Source of the DNA: Pinus tabuliformis | Lineage: Eukaryota; Streptophyta; Pinopsida; Pinales; Pinaceae | NCBI GenBank assembly: GCA_031772625.1 | Contig: CM062804.1 | Coordinates: forward strand, 1,017,270,514-1,017,334,513 | Reading direction: 5' to 3' | Length of the DNA stretch: 64,000 nt | Part shown: positions 12,481 through 22,974 of the stretch, piece after piece | How the letters are laid out: each line of letters begins with the position of its first letter | How positions within the stretch are numbered: position 1 is the first letter of the stretch | Notes under the pieces: generated by a model | Database searches by the model: none | Seen by the model: only the letters and a program-made list of their open reading frames with translations | What the model was told of the DNA's origin: nothing | Position numbers and translations under genes: made by a program

Positions 12481-13250
12481 TATTCTTGAATACCTCATGG
12501 CTTAACTGGATCTGCTCCAGTGAAATTTTTTGAGAGCTCTCAACAACATGTTAAAAACTTGTCTTTTTGCTTGAAATGTACCAAAAATGTATCTACAAAA
12601 TATAATTCTTTTTAGAAAAATGAAAATTATGATTTTTTTTTATGTGAAAAAAAGTATTGAATCTATTTTTATATTAAAAGCAATAATTTCATTAATCTAA
12701 AATTATAATTTTTATAAAAATTAAAACTCAAAAAATATAAATATAAAACATTTACCTTCTCCATAAATAAAAACCATAATTACATTTCATATATAAAATA
12801 GAAAAATGAGAATATAGTATTGAATTTCAAAAAAATAAAAAATAAAATAGTAACTTTTATCTCTCTCACATTAAAATTTTCTAACATGCTAATTAGCTTG
12901 CCCACAATGAAGAAAGTGTGCCTTTTCTTCCGATCTTTTGCACTTAGACATCTACAAAAACTCCCTTATACATAAATTTTAGATCTCACCTTGCTACAAC
13001 AAAGTTATTTCACCATATATATTATTTTAAGTCTCTCTTGCCTTATATAGAGTTACTACAAACATGTTACTCTTTTTCCCATAAAAATTATGTTTGAATA
13101 TTACACTATATTGTTATTATTAATTGTTTTACATTCTTTTATAAGATTAAGGTTTGGTATTATGTATACCATTTTTTTGTTTTCATTTCATTTCATTTAG
13201 TTTAATAAATTAAATTTTAATGTTTTGTTGCTTTAATTATTTAAAATAAA
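12481..13250. other. Very AT-rich spacer, nothing recognised
   Basis: Long A/T runs with no coding frame, RNA gene or repeat boundary that I can support. Confidence 0.5.
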
Positions 13251-13344
13251 GTTTTTATTTTACTTCTTTCTTACATTATTTACAACAAATTTTTTAAGTT
13301 TTTATTTTACTTCTTTCTTATATTATTTATAACAAATTCTTTTT
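13251..13344. repeat. Two-copy tandem repeat, 47-bp period
   Basis: The unit starting GTTTTTATTTTACTTC at 13251 is repeated almost exactly at 13298, including TTCTTA-ATTATTTA-AACAAAT. It lies within AT-rich spacer and has no evident function. Confidence 0.85.
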
Positions 13345-15060
13345 TAAAACTAAAGAAAGGAAAATGATTTTTTTTGGCAAGTTAAGGAGCATTTCTAGTT
13401 ATATTATACTAAAAAAAAAGTATATTAGTATTTTTATGTTAATTATTTTCCCAATAGGGAAACTAGACCATTATCACAAAAGTAGAGCTTTAATGGTCAT
13501 AATTGTTTATACAATGTCACAAAAGTAACTCAATAATGTAATTTTAAAATGTATGATAAACTATAAAGAGATTGATGACATTTGTTCCTCATGCTAGCAA
13601 TCAAGTAGTTGTAACTAAACAAAACAAACAAAATAAAAATACCATTTACTTGGAGGGTAAGTAGACTAAGTTGGTCTTATGAGGGCCTATGTCTTCAATG
13701 GAGTATGTAAACTCCAAATCTATTAGTGTTTAGCAAGCACCTTTCCCTTTTCTTCCAGCCTTGAAAATGCAGTAGAACTTCATCTATGCTCAATAGAATT
13801 TCTTGTTAAGCCTTATAATGACAACTAGTACCTTCTTATGGTCTTTAACTACAAGTATATATTGACCATTTGTTATCTAGTTTGCCTAGTCCTTGTGTTG
13901 CCAATGTATGGAACCCAACCCTCACACTCCTCCTCTACCTCTGCATCAAACACAAATATTCTTTCAACGAGCCTTTGTTTCAACATCATGAATTTCTCTT
14001 TTGACCTCCAGAGGGGTATACTTGACATGCATTGCAATAGAACATTTTACCCCCTGTTAGGCTCCTGAGGTTGAGGGGAACCGATAATTTTCTCTCTCTC
14101 TCTTCTATTATTAAACCTCAAAAGGAACATTGCAGGTGACCCAAGAATGAACAAAAAGAAAGAACAAATGGGAATGCCGAAGGGTGATAAACTCCTTTAA
14201 AAAAAGGGTACCAGGACTATAAGGAGAGAGGGATAGGGACATTAGAAGCCCCCAAGAAGAGGCCAACCAAACAAAAAAATGAGGAAACGATAAAACACAT
14301 TGAACCCCCAAAATGTCAAACTACTAGATGCAAGGATAATCGAGGCTAACTACACTACAAGAAAGAGTCAATCTATTAAAGAGATCCATAAACCCAAGAA
14401 ATGAAACCACTAATTCTACCTAGATTTTGGAACATTCAAATAGTAAACCCAAAGTGCTAATAGGAGGAGGAAAAAAATACCAAAACTATAAAAACCCATA
14501 TACCATCTACTCAGAATAATAATAAGATAACAGAACAAAGACCAAACCTTGACAAATCAATCCTATTGGTGAACACAAACCCATGAAGGATCCCAACTCT
14601 CAAAGATCAAATTGAAGGTGGCATAAGCTTAACGAGTTTAACCGTAATACTTTTTGTTTTTTCCAATAGAGTTATCACCATCAAACTTCAAAAAAAGATT
14701 AGACCTTTAAAAACAACATGGAGCCAAAATTCCGGTCAACCCAACAAGTGCAATATTTTTGAAACGATATGTGATCTCTTCTCTGTATCTCCTTCATGCT
14801 ATCAACAAACCAATAAGACATTCCTATCCTCGCCATCAATGCTTAGATTCCTAATCTTTAGCATGCACTTTGATTCCTTGTATTGGAGTTGCTAATCGAC
14901 CTTCATCCTACGAACACTCTTGATGCCATTAAACCAAATGTATTGTTTGCATGATATCCCGCATGGGTTGGGTGCCAAATGGGTGAATCTCTCGATCCCC
15001 ACTCCCCATGGACGCCTAATCCCTTTTTAACCCTGGTTTTCAATGTGATTTCTCACTCGT
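13345..15060. other. Unassigned spacer with possible decayed coding debris
   Basis: Between about 13.63 and 14.07 kb composition becomes coding-like. Short frames exist on both strands, but none matches a family I recognise. The rest is AT-rich. A CT microsatellite-like run sits near 14092-14102. No gene is called. Confidence 0.4.
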
Positions 15061-15063
15061 GAT

Positions 15064-15515
15064 TATTTTTCAAATTAAACAATTTGAAGATAATATAAAA
15101 AATTCTTTAATAAACAAAATATAATGAAAATGAAAACTATATTAAAATGAATGATGGTAACTTGTTTGATAAATTTTATAATATGGCTCTATCAATGAAA
15201 TCAATAAATGAATTTAAAATGAAATTCAAACCAATCATAATAAATAAATAAATAAAGTTTCAGATTCAAAATTTTGAAGATGGCATGGATAACTTTTGTT
15301 AAAATTAATCGTGGCAGATTGTTTGGTAATTTTTATGTCATGCATTCTATCGATGAAATCAAAAAATCAAATTAAATTTAAATTTAAACTCATGTTTTCA
15401 AATAAAAGAAATTGAAAATAGTATTAAGAACTACTTTAAGAAGATTCATAAAGAAAATGAAAACTATATTAAAAATAATCATAACAACTTGATTAGCAAT
15501 TTTTATCTTATGGTT
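15064..15515. repeat. Three degenerate ~165-bp tandem units
   Basis: Three successive blocks begin near 15064, 15231 and 15396. Each carries a version of GAAAATGAAAACTATATTAAA or its decayed form, then AACTTG-TTGATAAATTTT or GATTGTTTGGTAATTTTTAT, then ATCGATGAAATCAA. Related single pieces recur at about 16680-16740, 16787-16838 and 17058-17115. This looks like a small dispersed or satellite-like family. Confidence 0.55.
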
Positions 15516-16838
15516 GTGAATTAGATTTTTCTTGGGTGGTTGGGAGGAATGTTGGTATCCACCCCACCTAGGTTCAATTATGCAAGTGACATGATGAATT
15601 ATTGTAATGGTTTCGAGTTTTGTTGTTGAATGGTCTTAAGACCTAAAGCATGTCACACCCTTAGGGGTTGGAAGGTGGGGAGTTTTGTTTCATGATCCTC
15701 CTACCTTATGACCATTTTCTAACTCTATGGGCTCCACTTATGCTCATTTATTTGTGCTTTCTCCCACACTCCTTTCTCCGTGCACTTTTGATCCCCCCTA
15801 TGCACCTTGAGCAATCATTTTAAGACAAACACACGAAGTTCTTATCTTTATTGTAGAAAACAACGTTTTGTTAGTAGGTCACAAGATCAAGTCCACAAAA
15901 TAGGAAATTTATCCACACTTTACACCTCCAAGTTCCTTGAAATTAGTCCCAAAACACTTTCCCCCTAAATCAACCAACCCTCTAAAACTTCCCCCTCATC
16001 ATTTTTCATGCCCCACATAGTATTTAAATTCTTTCTGAAGTTAGCAAATTGATAGAAGCATTTATCATTTTCATCACCTAATTTCAACTAATTTCCCTAA
16101 TTTCCCTACTTTCCCTTTGCTAATATGCATCCCTATTTTCCCATAACTTATTTTTTCTTACTTCTAGTTCTTTGACTAATGATAGTTAGCCTACTAAAGA
16201 AGTTGTCTCCCTACTAAAACAAACACAGGGGGGGTAAGAAATCATGAAAACTTCTCACACTTCAACAACTCCTCTTGATCTAAAAATGAATGGAGGAAAA
16301 ACAAAACCTACTAGAGGATATTTAATTCATAAACAATAAGAATGTTCATTTTAATGTCAAAAAACAATTATTAACTAAGGAATTGGCCTAGTTGGAAGTG
16401 ACTAAGGTAGATGTTGTTGCATTGGTAGCATAAGTGGACGAGGCCTAGGAAGACATTAAAATCGTGAGGGCTAAAGCTTCCAAATTAGATAAGTTCAAGA
16501 TACCCTCTCCTACCATCATAATATTAGATGTGGGGACTCTAACACTCCTAAGCTACAAAAAAAAAGAAGAAATGAGATGCTAAAGGAAATTAAATATGGG
16601 AAGGTTAAGCATCATCAGGTCACTCATCAAGTTGCTAGTTCAAAGGCCTTAACAACAAAGAAGCAAGGTGGGAAAAATAAAATTATACCATGGATTATAT
16701 CAATGAAATCAATAAATCAAATTAATAAGGCATTAGGAAATCAATGGTGTTAATAATGAGTTGGGCTAAAGGGTGGGGTGTTTTCTTTCATGGAAAAAAT
16801 AAAACTATACCATGGATTCTATAAATGAAATTAATAAA
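15516..16838. other. Spacer, nothing firm
   Basis: It contains single copies of the 15.1-kb repeat motif at its right end and a weak GGTTCAATTA box-B-like word near 15572. No coding frame is supportable. Confidence 0.4.
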
Positions 16839-17052
16839 CCCATGAGGCGTAGACTAGTTGGTTTGAGTAAGATTTAGTCCCTACTACGTCTTAGGTTCAA
16901 ACTTCATGGGGAGGAGTTGAGGATGGAAGTCATTTTTGGGGAATTAAACCATCCCAAGGGGCATCCAAGCTTGAACAAGCTTCACACAATCCTAGTGATA
17001 GCATTTGACTTTCCAAAAGATGGGTTGGCCCTAACCTAGGTTCAACCTAGTT
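16839..17052 (+). repeat. tRNA-derived SINE-like element
   Basis: A box-A-like motif (TAGACTAGTTGG, about 16850-16861) and a box-B-like motif (AGGTTCAAACT, about 16892) are spaced about 41 bp apart, as in a tRNA-type RNA polymerase III promoter. Direct repeats ATAAA flank it at 16834-16838 and 17053-17057 and are a plausible target-site duplication. The flanks on both sides belong to the same dispersed AT-rich repeat, so the SINE appears to have inserted into one of those units. Confidence 0.5.
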
Positions 17053-17057
17053 ATAAA

Positions 17058-18713
17058 ATTTAAATCAAAAAATCAAATTAATATGACATTGAGAAATTGG
17101 TAGTGTTAACATTGAGACTAAAAGGAATTTTTTATATTTTTTTTTACGAATATTAGGAAGATAAAATGAGTTACGAAAAACTAATTAATTATTTAATTAA
17201 TAATTTAGAATTTTCTATAAGAAGTATCTTTACATCCCATATAAGGAACATACATGTTTCGATCCTTGAGGGAGTGCTCACACTCGACAACAAGGCTCAA
17301 AGTCATTACAATAAAACTCATCATGTCACTTGCGACAATTGAATCCGGGTGCGGGGAAGATAGAAATCATTGTTTCCAACTACTTGAGATAGACTCAATT
17401 GACAATTAATAAATAAATTAATTGTTAATGATATGAGTGACATTTTTGAAATGGGATCAAAATAAATTGAATATTTAATTGTAATTTTTAATAGTTATGA
17501 TGGTAATTATGATGTTCGTATATTTTATGAGAACAATGTCAAGGTGATTATTATTAAATGTTTTAATCTATTCAATTTATATCTAAAATCATTAAATTTA
17601 TACTCTCATGATTTTTTCTAAAATTTTTAAAATAATATAAACAATTAAAAAAATTATACTTTATCACTCAAATCCTTAAAATATGTGTAAATAATTGAAA
17701 AAATATATTTTATCATTTGAATTTTTATTAGATTGGAATCAAAACTCTTAGACATCACATTTTGAATATTTTCTAATGATTTCATGGAATAAATGTTGAA
17801 ACCAAAGTTGGACTAATTGTAGTGCATTCCTACTAACATATCATTAGAATAGAATCCAATTAGGACAAAATAAAGCTCATTAAAAGCTATCGCAATGAAA
17901 GAATAATCAATCTAGATCCATCTTAATTTTGGATCTACCAAGCGTCAAGAAGGATCAAAAACAGGTTTTCATCTCAAGAGATTTGATCCCTCTGAGTGCT
18001 TGGTAGATCCTTAAGCTAAAATGGATATAGGCTAGTTTAATTAGTAATTATTAATTTTATGTTTATGTTTATTTTTTAAATTTTATTTCATTTTGATTGA
18101 ATCATAATGTTAAACATTGCAACATCTCTATTATACTGAGTTGGAGAGTGCCTCTCATTGTTGGTATTATGGCTAGTTTGTTGGCATTGATGTTCACTTG
18201 GATTGTGGTCTTATCACACTAGTTGTGATTGGCAGTAGAATTGTAGGAGGACGCAGAGGTGTCTGGCAAAGTGATGATTTTCTCTAGCCTCTTTATCACT
18301 GTAACACACCCTTTGTTCTCAACAACACATGCCATAACGTGGGTCACCTACTCTACATATCGCGTTATAACACATCTCTTTTGCCTAGGCGACCGAGTTA
18401 CCCAACCTGACCATCTTTTGGGTAAAAATCACCAAACATCATTTAAGCAACAATAAGTCTAGGGTTCAATGGTAAATGAGTAAAATGGTCCTATGGATGA
18501 AATATATTCATTGATTGAGTCCAAATATTAATTTAATATGGATACACAGAGATGGCATTAGTCACTTGGTCCAGGGGCAAAATTGTTTTTTAATTGTTTA
18601 TGAAGTTATTTCCAAAAATTATTTTTATACGAAGAAGGTCAGTGAATTGTTCCATCAACAAAAACTATGGTTTTTTTTTGTAGTAATTAAAGGACGAAGA
18701 AAGTAGTTCGTTT
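17058..18713. other. AT-rich spacer, nothing recognised
   Basis: No coding frame or structural RNA is supportable apart from the residual repeat piece at the left edge. Confidence 0.45.
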
Positions 18714-18955
18714 GGGGTAGCTCAATTGGCAATAGCTGTGGAAATGAAGTCTCAATGAACCAGAAATCTTGGGTTCAAATTTTGTGCTATCCCCCTGTCG
18801 GGTTGAGAAGTTGGACATGATAAAGATATAGTCCTACCAAGCTTAAAAGAAAATGGAGAAAGTATAAAATACACAACAAGTTCAGTTAATTGGTGTGGAT
18901 CTAAAATACATCTCCTTCTTGTTTTCTGGGCTCTAACATCAGTAATCATCATTTA
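18714..18955 (+). repeat. tRNA-headed SINE-like element
   Basis: The first 81 bases look like a decayed tRNA head. GGGGTAG at 18714-18720 can pair with CTATCCCC at 18787-18794. An A-box-like TAGCTCAATTGG follows the 5' strand, and GGGTTCAAAT at 18771-18780 is B-box-like. The anticodon and T stems do not fold cleanly, so it is not a working tRNA gene. A roughly 160-bp body follows; its 3' end is approximate. Confidence 0.5.
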
Positions 18956-20940
18956 TATTTCTTTTTGAATTATTTGTTCTAGTACATGTGGTACTAAAAA
19001 AAAATGGTAGCTATCCGGTTTTATTTATAGAAGGAGAATCCCTCCAGTGTGCAAATGTTGCGTGGTTGAGAGATGATTCAGATATCTAATACGAGATCCC
19101 ATGCACATTAGTAAAGATCGTAAGCCTTTGATCTGGTCCTCTCTCTGAATAAATTCATTGACTTACTTAAATGGCCGATTTGATTGATATTTGCTGAGAC
19201 TAGTTGTAGATCAAAGCAAGCTGTGGATCAAAGAAAAGGTTGGAGAGACTGAGGTTTTATATTATTACAAAATGATCTGAATGTGTCAGTGCACAGAGGC
19301 AAGTGCAATTGACCCTCCTTGAGGTGTATAACGCGCATGGAATAATTATAGTTTGGTTGAGATACTCGTGGTACAAATGTTGTAATTAGACTTGTATACC
19401 TGTAGCTGATTATAAAGAAGAATCATGGCAGATTTTATTGGTGAAAAGACAGAGCATTGATGCGTGGAATTTAGAGGAGCTATGCTGCAATAGAGATCAA
19501 AATTTTATCTAACATACTTGCTTTGCAGGGCTTGACGTTATGATCGTTTATCTACTGTATTTATTCTGCTGAGTTTTATTACGAGTATTGTGGTCATTTT
19601 AGTAGTGGATTCTGATGCATTTGGGCCAGCTTGAAGAGGTAGCGATGGATAAACAATGATAATGTTTATGGCTCATTTTGTTTATGCTGGATCATACGAC
19701 TGAGCATAATTAATGTATGGGGGACTGATAATGGTGGTGATGCAGCTTTTGAGGCTATTTCCTTGACAAAAGATATGTCACAAAGTTAATGTGTCATATA
19801 TGTTGGAGTATAAATCCCTGTAGTATTTATATGCTTCTGATCTAAACATATTTATGACTATGATACTACTTGATGTGCAAGTAGGATGGTTGAGTGTTTA
19901 TATCATTGATATATTGTTGAGTCTGGTATTGGTACTCGTTGAGAGTTAGTTTATCAATGGGTTATTTTGGGTAGAGATGATGAGTATGAAGTTATTGAAT
20001 TGTTGTTCGGGTATTGAATTATTATGATATGCTTGTTGGTGTGATTAGTGTATTTGCAGAGTAATGAGAGGTAATGATGTGTGAGGATTTGTATGGTGAA
20101 TTGTTGTGACTGAGTAGACTTACATGTACTAAGTTTTGCTTCACGATGAGATTGTTTTCTTTGAATTAGGGTTTGATGCTGATTATATAGGCACATGTTG
20201 ACAAAAATTGTTTATTGGAGCATATATGGATAGACTAATATTGACTAACAATGAGTTTTGCAAGGACATAACACTGGTATAGTTTTGGGCCACTAGCATG
20301 TATAACCTTGGCTTGTGGCAACAAATTGATTACAGGGATAAGAGGTTATTTACATTGTTAAAGTAAGCTATGTTGATGAATTATGTAAGCATTATGCATT
20401 TTACCTATGAGTTGATGTAATGTCAGGCTTGAGTTGAGTCAAAGTGTTGGCTAGAGTGATAGAAGATTGAGTCAATTCATGTTGATTGTCAAAACTTTGT
20501 TATCATTATGGAGATATGTTTCTATTGTGATGCTACTAGATTAGGGTTTGGCATTGATGTCGTGGCTAAGTGAGAGGGATTTCTGTGATTATATGTCTCT
20601 GATGGTTCATGGGCATTTATTGTAGTGGGAATGAAATGAGAAAATAATTTGAATCAATTGATTGTTGATGTATATGGTTATGGCTTGCCAATAACTCATT
20701 TGGTTATTGCAGAGAAAGTTTTGTTTTCAGATGTGCAAAGGAGATTATATGGTCATATTTGTATCCAGTTACTGAACAAATTTGATTATTGATCAGAGAT
20801 TTATTGGAGAGAGGCTTTGGTATCTTGTTATTCAAATTGAGTAGAAAGTTATATGCGGGTCTAGTTTGAAAATCAAATGAAACATGGCCTACAAGATTTA
20901 ATTTATGTTGCAGGTGGATCCAATGTGAAAGATTTTGAAA
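18956..20940. other. G/T-rich unassigned stretch
   Basis: The plus strand is markedly rich in G and T (TGTTG, GTTGATG words) with no coding frame I recognise. It may include the 5' LTR of the Copia element whose primer site lies at 21407, but no second LTR copy is available in the window to define it. Confidence 0.35.
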
Positions 20941-21371
20941 CAAGTTCCACAGAGGGTTTGAGGGTTGGAGCATTCAATAAGGGAGTGGTAGCTTCCTTCT
21001 AGTGGTGGCCAGTAAATTTGATCAGGGGGTAGTGACTTCCTTCCAGTGGTAGCTGGAGAAACAATAGGAGGTGGTAGCCTACAACAAGTAGGATCTTGCA
21101 CATTAGTAAGGGTTTGTGCCAATACAAGATGTAATAGAAAATTTTCTTTATAATAATAATAAGAAGACATAGACAACAACAACAATGGTTTTTCCACCTA
21201 ATATCTAGCATTCCTATGTGATGATGGGTTCTTATGGTTCACATGATTTATGATTTATATGCTTTCATATACTGCTCACAATTTTCAAAAGTTATCCGAC
21301 AATGCTTCACTCAATTGTTCATTAACATCACAAAACAAAAGTTAAAACACTAATTGTATGAAATACTGATT

Positions 21372-21390
21372 CACCCCCCCCCCCCCCCCC
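21372..21390. repeat. Homopolymer C tract
   Basis: A run of about 18 C lies roughly 16 bp upstream of the Copia P primer-binding site. Such a run is prone to sequencing and assembly length error. Confidence 0.9.
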
Positions 21391-21406
21391 AAGCATTTGT
21401 AACAGA

Positions 21407-21419
21407 TGGTATCAAAGCC
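21407..21419 (+). other. Primer-binding site of Copia P (initiator tRNA-Met type)
   Basis: TGGTATCAAAGCC differs by one base from the canonical plant Copia site TGGTATCAGAGCC. It lies just after a candidate LTR end (AACA at about 21401-21404) and 60 bp before the gag ATG. Confidence 0.75.
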
Positions 21420-21466
21420 AGGTCCTTTAAGAAGTAACTTTATCGCTAGAAGGAAGATCCAACAAA

Positions 21467-22590
21467 ATGAGTAGTCAGGACAAAGTCTTCTCAACCAAGC
21501 CACATCTAATCAATGGAACAAATTTCACATTCTGGAAGATTAGAATGAGATCATACTTGCAATCTCTTGGAGAAGATGTTTTGGGAACAATATAAAGTGG
21601 GTACCAATACCTTGGTTCCTTTCCATCAGAAGATGCAAGCAAGAAGCAATATGAAAACAATGCCAAAGCAACCAATGCTATTCTAGGGAGTCTTGTAGAA
21701 TTAGAATCCGCAAAGGTAATACAATACAACATTAAAAAAGAAATGTGGGACAAATTGGTAAACAACTATGAAGGGGATACAAAGGTAAAAGATGCTAAGT
21801 TACAATCATATAGAATTCAATATGAAACTCTTAAAATGCATGAAGATGAAAGTGTTGCCAATTTTTTCCTTAGAGTATATGAAGTAGTAAATACTATAAA
21901 GAGTTTTGATGATAAATTTGAGGACTCTACAATTATTGAGAAGATATTAAGGTCACTTACTCCCAAGTTCAATTCCAAAGTCTCAACAATTGAAGAAATG
22001 CAAGACTTGAGTCAACTATCCCAATAAATACTACATGGGATTTTGACAGCTTAGAAATGAGGACAAAAGGGGACCAATCAAAATTCAAAGAAATTACCTA
22101 CAAAGCTACAAGCAAAGGCAAAAAGAGCAAGGACCTGAATGCACCAACCACATCTCAAATGAAGAGGAGGAAAATTTCGTCAGGGAGCTGCAAATGGGAA
22201 CCAAAAATTTCAAAGGTAAGCTCCCATTTAAGTGTTTTGCTTGTGGAAGGGTTGGACACTATGTTGCTAAATGCCCATACAAAGATAATGTTAAAGAGAA
22301 GTGAAAGAAAACCTCCAAGAAAAATGTCAAAAGGAATTTCTTTAAGAATATTTTTTTATATTCTCACGAAGATAGTGAAGATACATCAGATGATAAGGTA
22401 GATGAAGACTCTGACTCTAACTCTAGCTACAAAATTCATATGGCTCTTGATGATCAATTGGCTAGTGAATCAGATAATTGTGAAATCGATGATATAATGA
22501 ATGAATTGAAAGTAATTGATAGACTCAAACATATAAACAAAGACCTGGAAATCAAAGAGAGTAGCATGGTTGAAGAAATACGAGATCCAC
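21467..22590 (+). pseudogene. Copia P gag remnant
   Basis: The ATG at 21467 opens a Copia gag with the typical N-terminal pattern LINGTNFTFWKIRMRSYLQS. An in-frame TAA lies at 21593. The longest open piece (21743-22027) contains MWDKLVNNYEGDTKVKDAKL and the region before LRSLTPKF, as in the UBN2/Retrotran_gag_2 family. A zinc knuckle (CFACGRVGHYVAKC) is readable in a shifted frame near 22240. An acidic Ser/Asp-rich tail ends near 22590. It would form the capsid of the Copia particle but is inactivated by several breaks. Confidence 0.8.
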
Positions 22591-22649
22591 AAAGGGTATG
22601 AGGGTTTGGGCCTTCAGTAAGGGAGTGGTAGCTTCCTTTCTATGGTGGT

Positions 22650-22970
22650 ATGTAGGTTTTAACCCTATACAAAAATTACCTGCAAACGAATTCTAAAAAC
22701 AAAAAATAAATAATGATGAGAATATAAAATAAATACACAGAGATTTCCCCTGGATCCCAAAACTAGGACTACCAGATTGATTTTTCATTATGTTCTTTTG
22801 AATGTTACGATACATATATACATGCCAAAGCATTCATAAACTCCAATCCATTAACCCTGAATTAGAACATAACCGTAGTTCCCTTGACTGGATCTACAAA
22901 ATACCATGGGAATAAAACCATCATGCCCAAAACCATGTGCAAAACCCATGCACAAAACCTTACGTAGGTC
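22650..22970 (-). repeat. 3' LTR of A, truncated
   Basis: It aligns with the A 5' LTR at 34547 from TGTAGGTTTTAACCC up to GTAGGTC. It then jumps straight into RNase H coding sequence at about 22970, so the U3 start, polypurine tract and RNase H terminus are missing. Confidence 0.85.
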
Positions 22971-22974
22971 TGCC

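Larger units (their letters stand above)
20949..22649 (+). mobile_element. Copia element P, 5' part only
   Basis: It contains LTR-like or leader DNA, a primer-binding site at 21407 and a gag remnant. It is cut off at 22650 by element A. A 55-bp piece near 20949-21003 (GGGAGTGGTAGCTTCC and flanks) recurs at 22591-22645 just after gag. That suggests an internal deletion or a recombination with LTR or leader sequence. No pol domain of P is found to the right of A. Confidence 0.55.

Noticed and set aside
15525-15680. A third SINE with GGTTCAATTA
   Set aside because: No convincing box A at the right distance and no flanking duplication.
18714-18794. A functional tRNA gene
   Set aside because: The T arm and anticodon arm do not pair; only the head resembles a tRNA.
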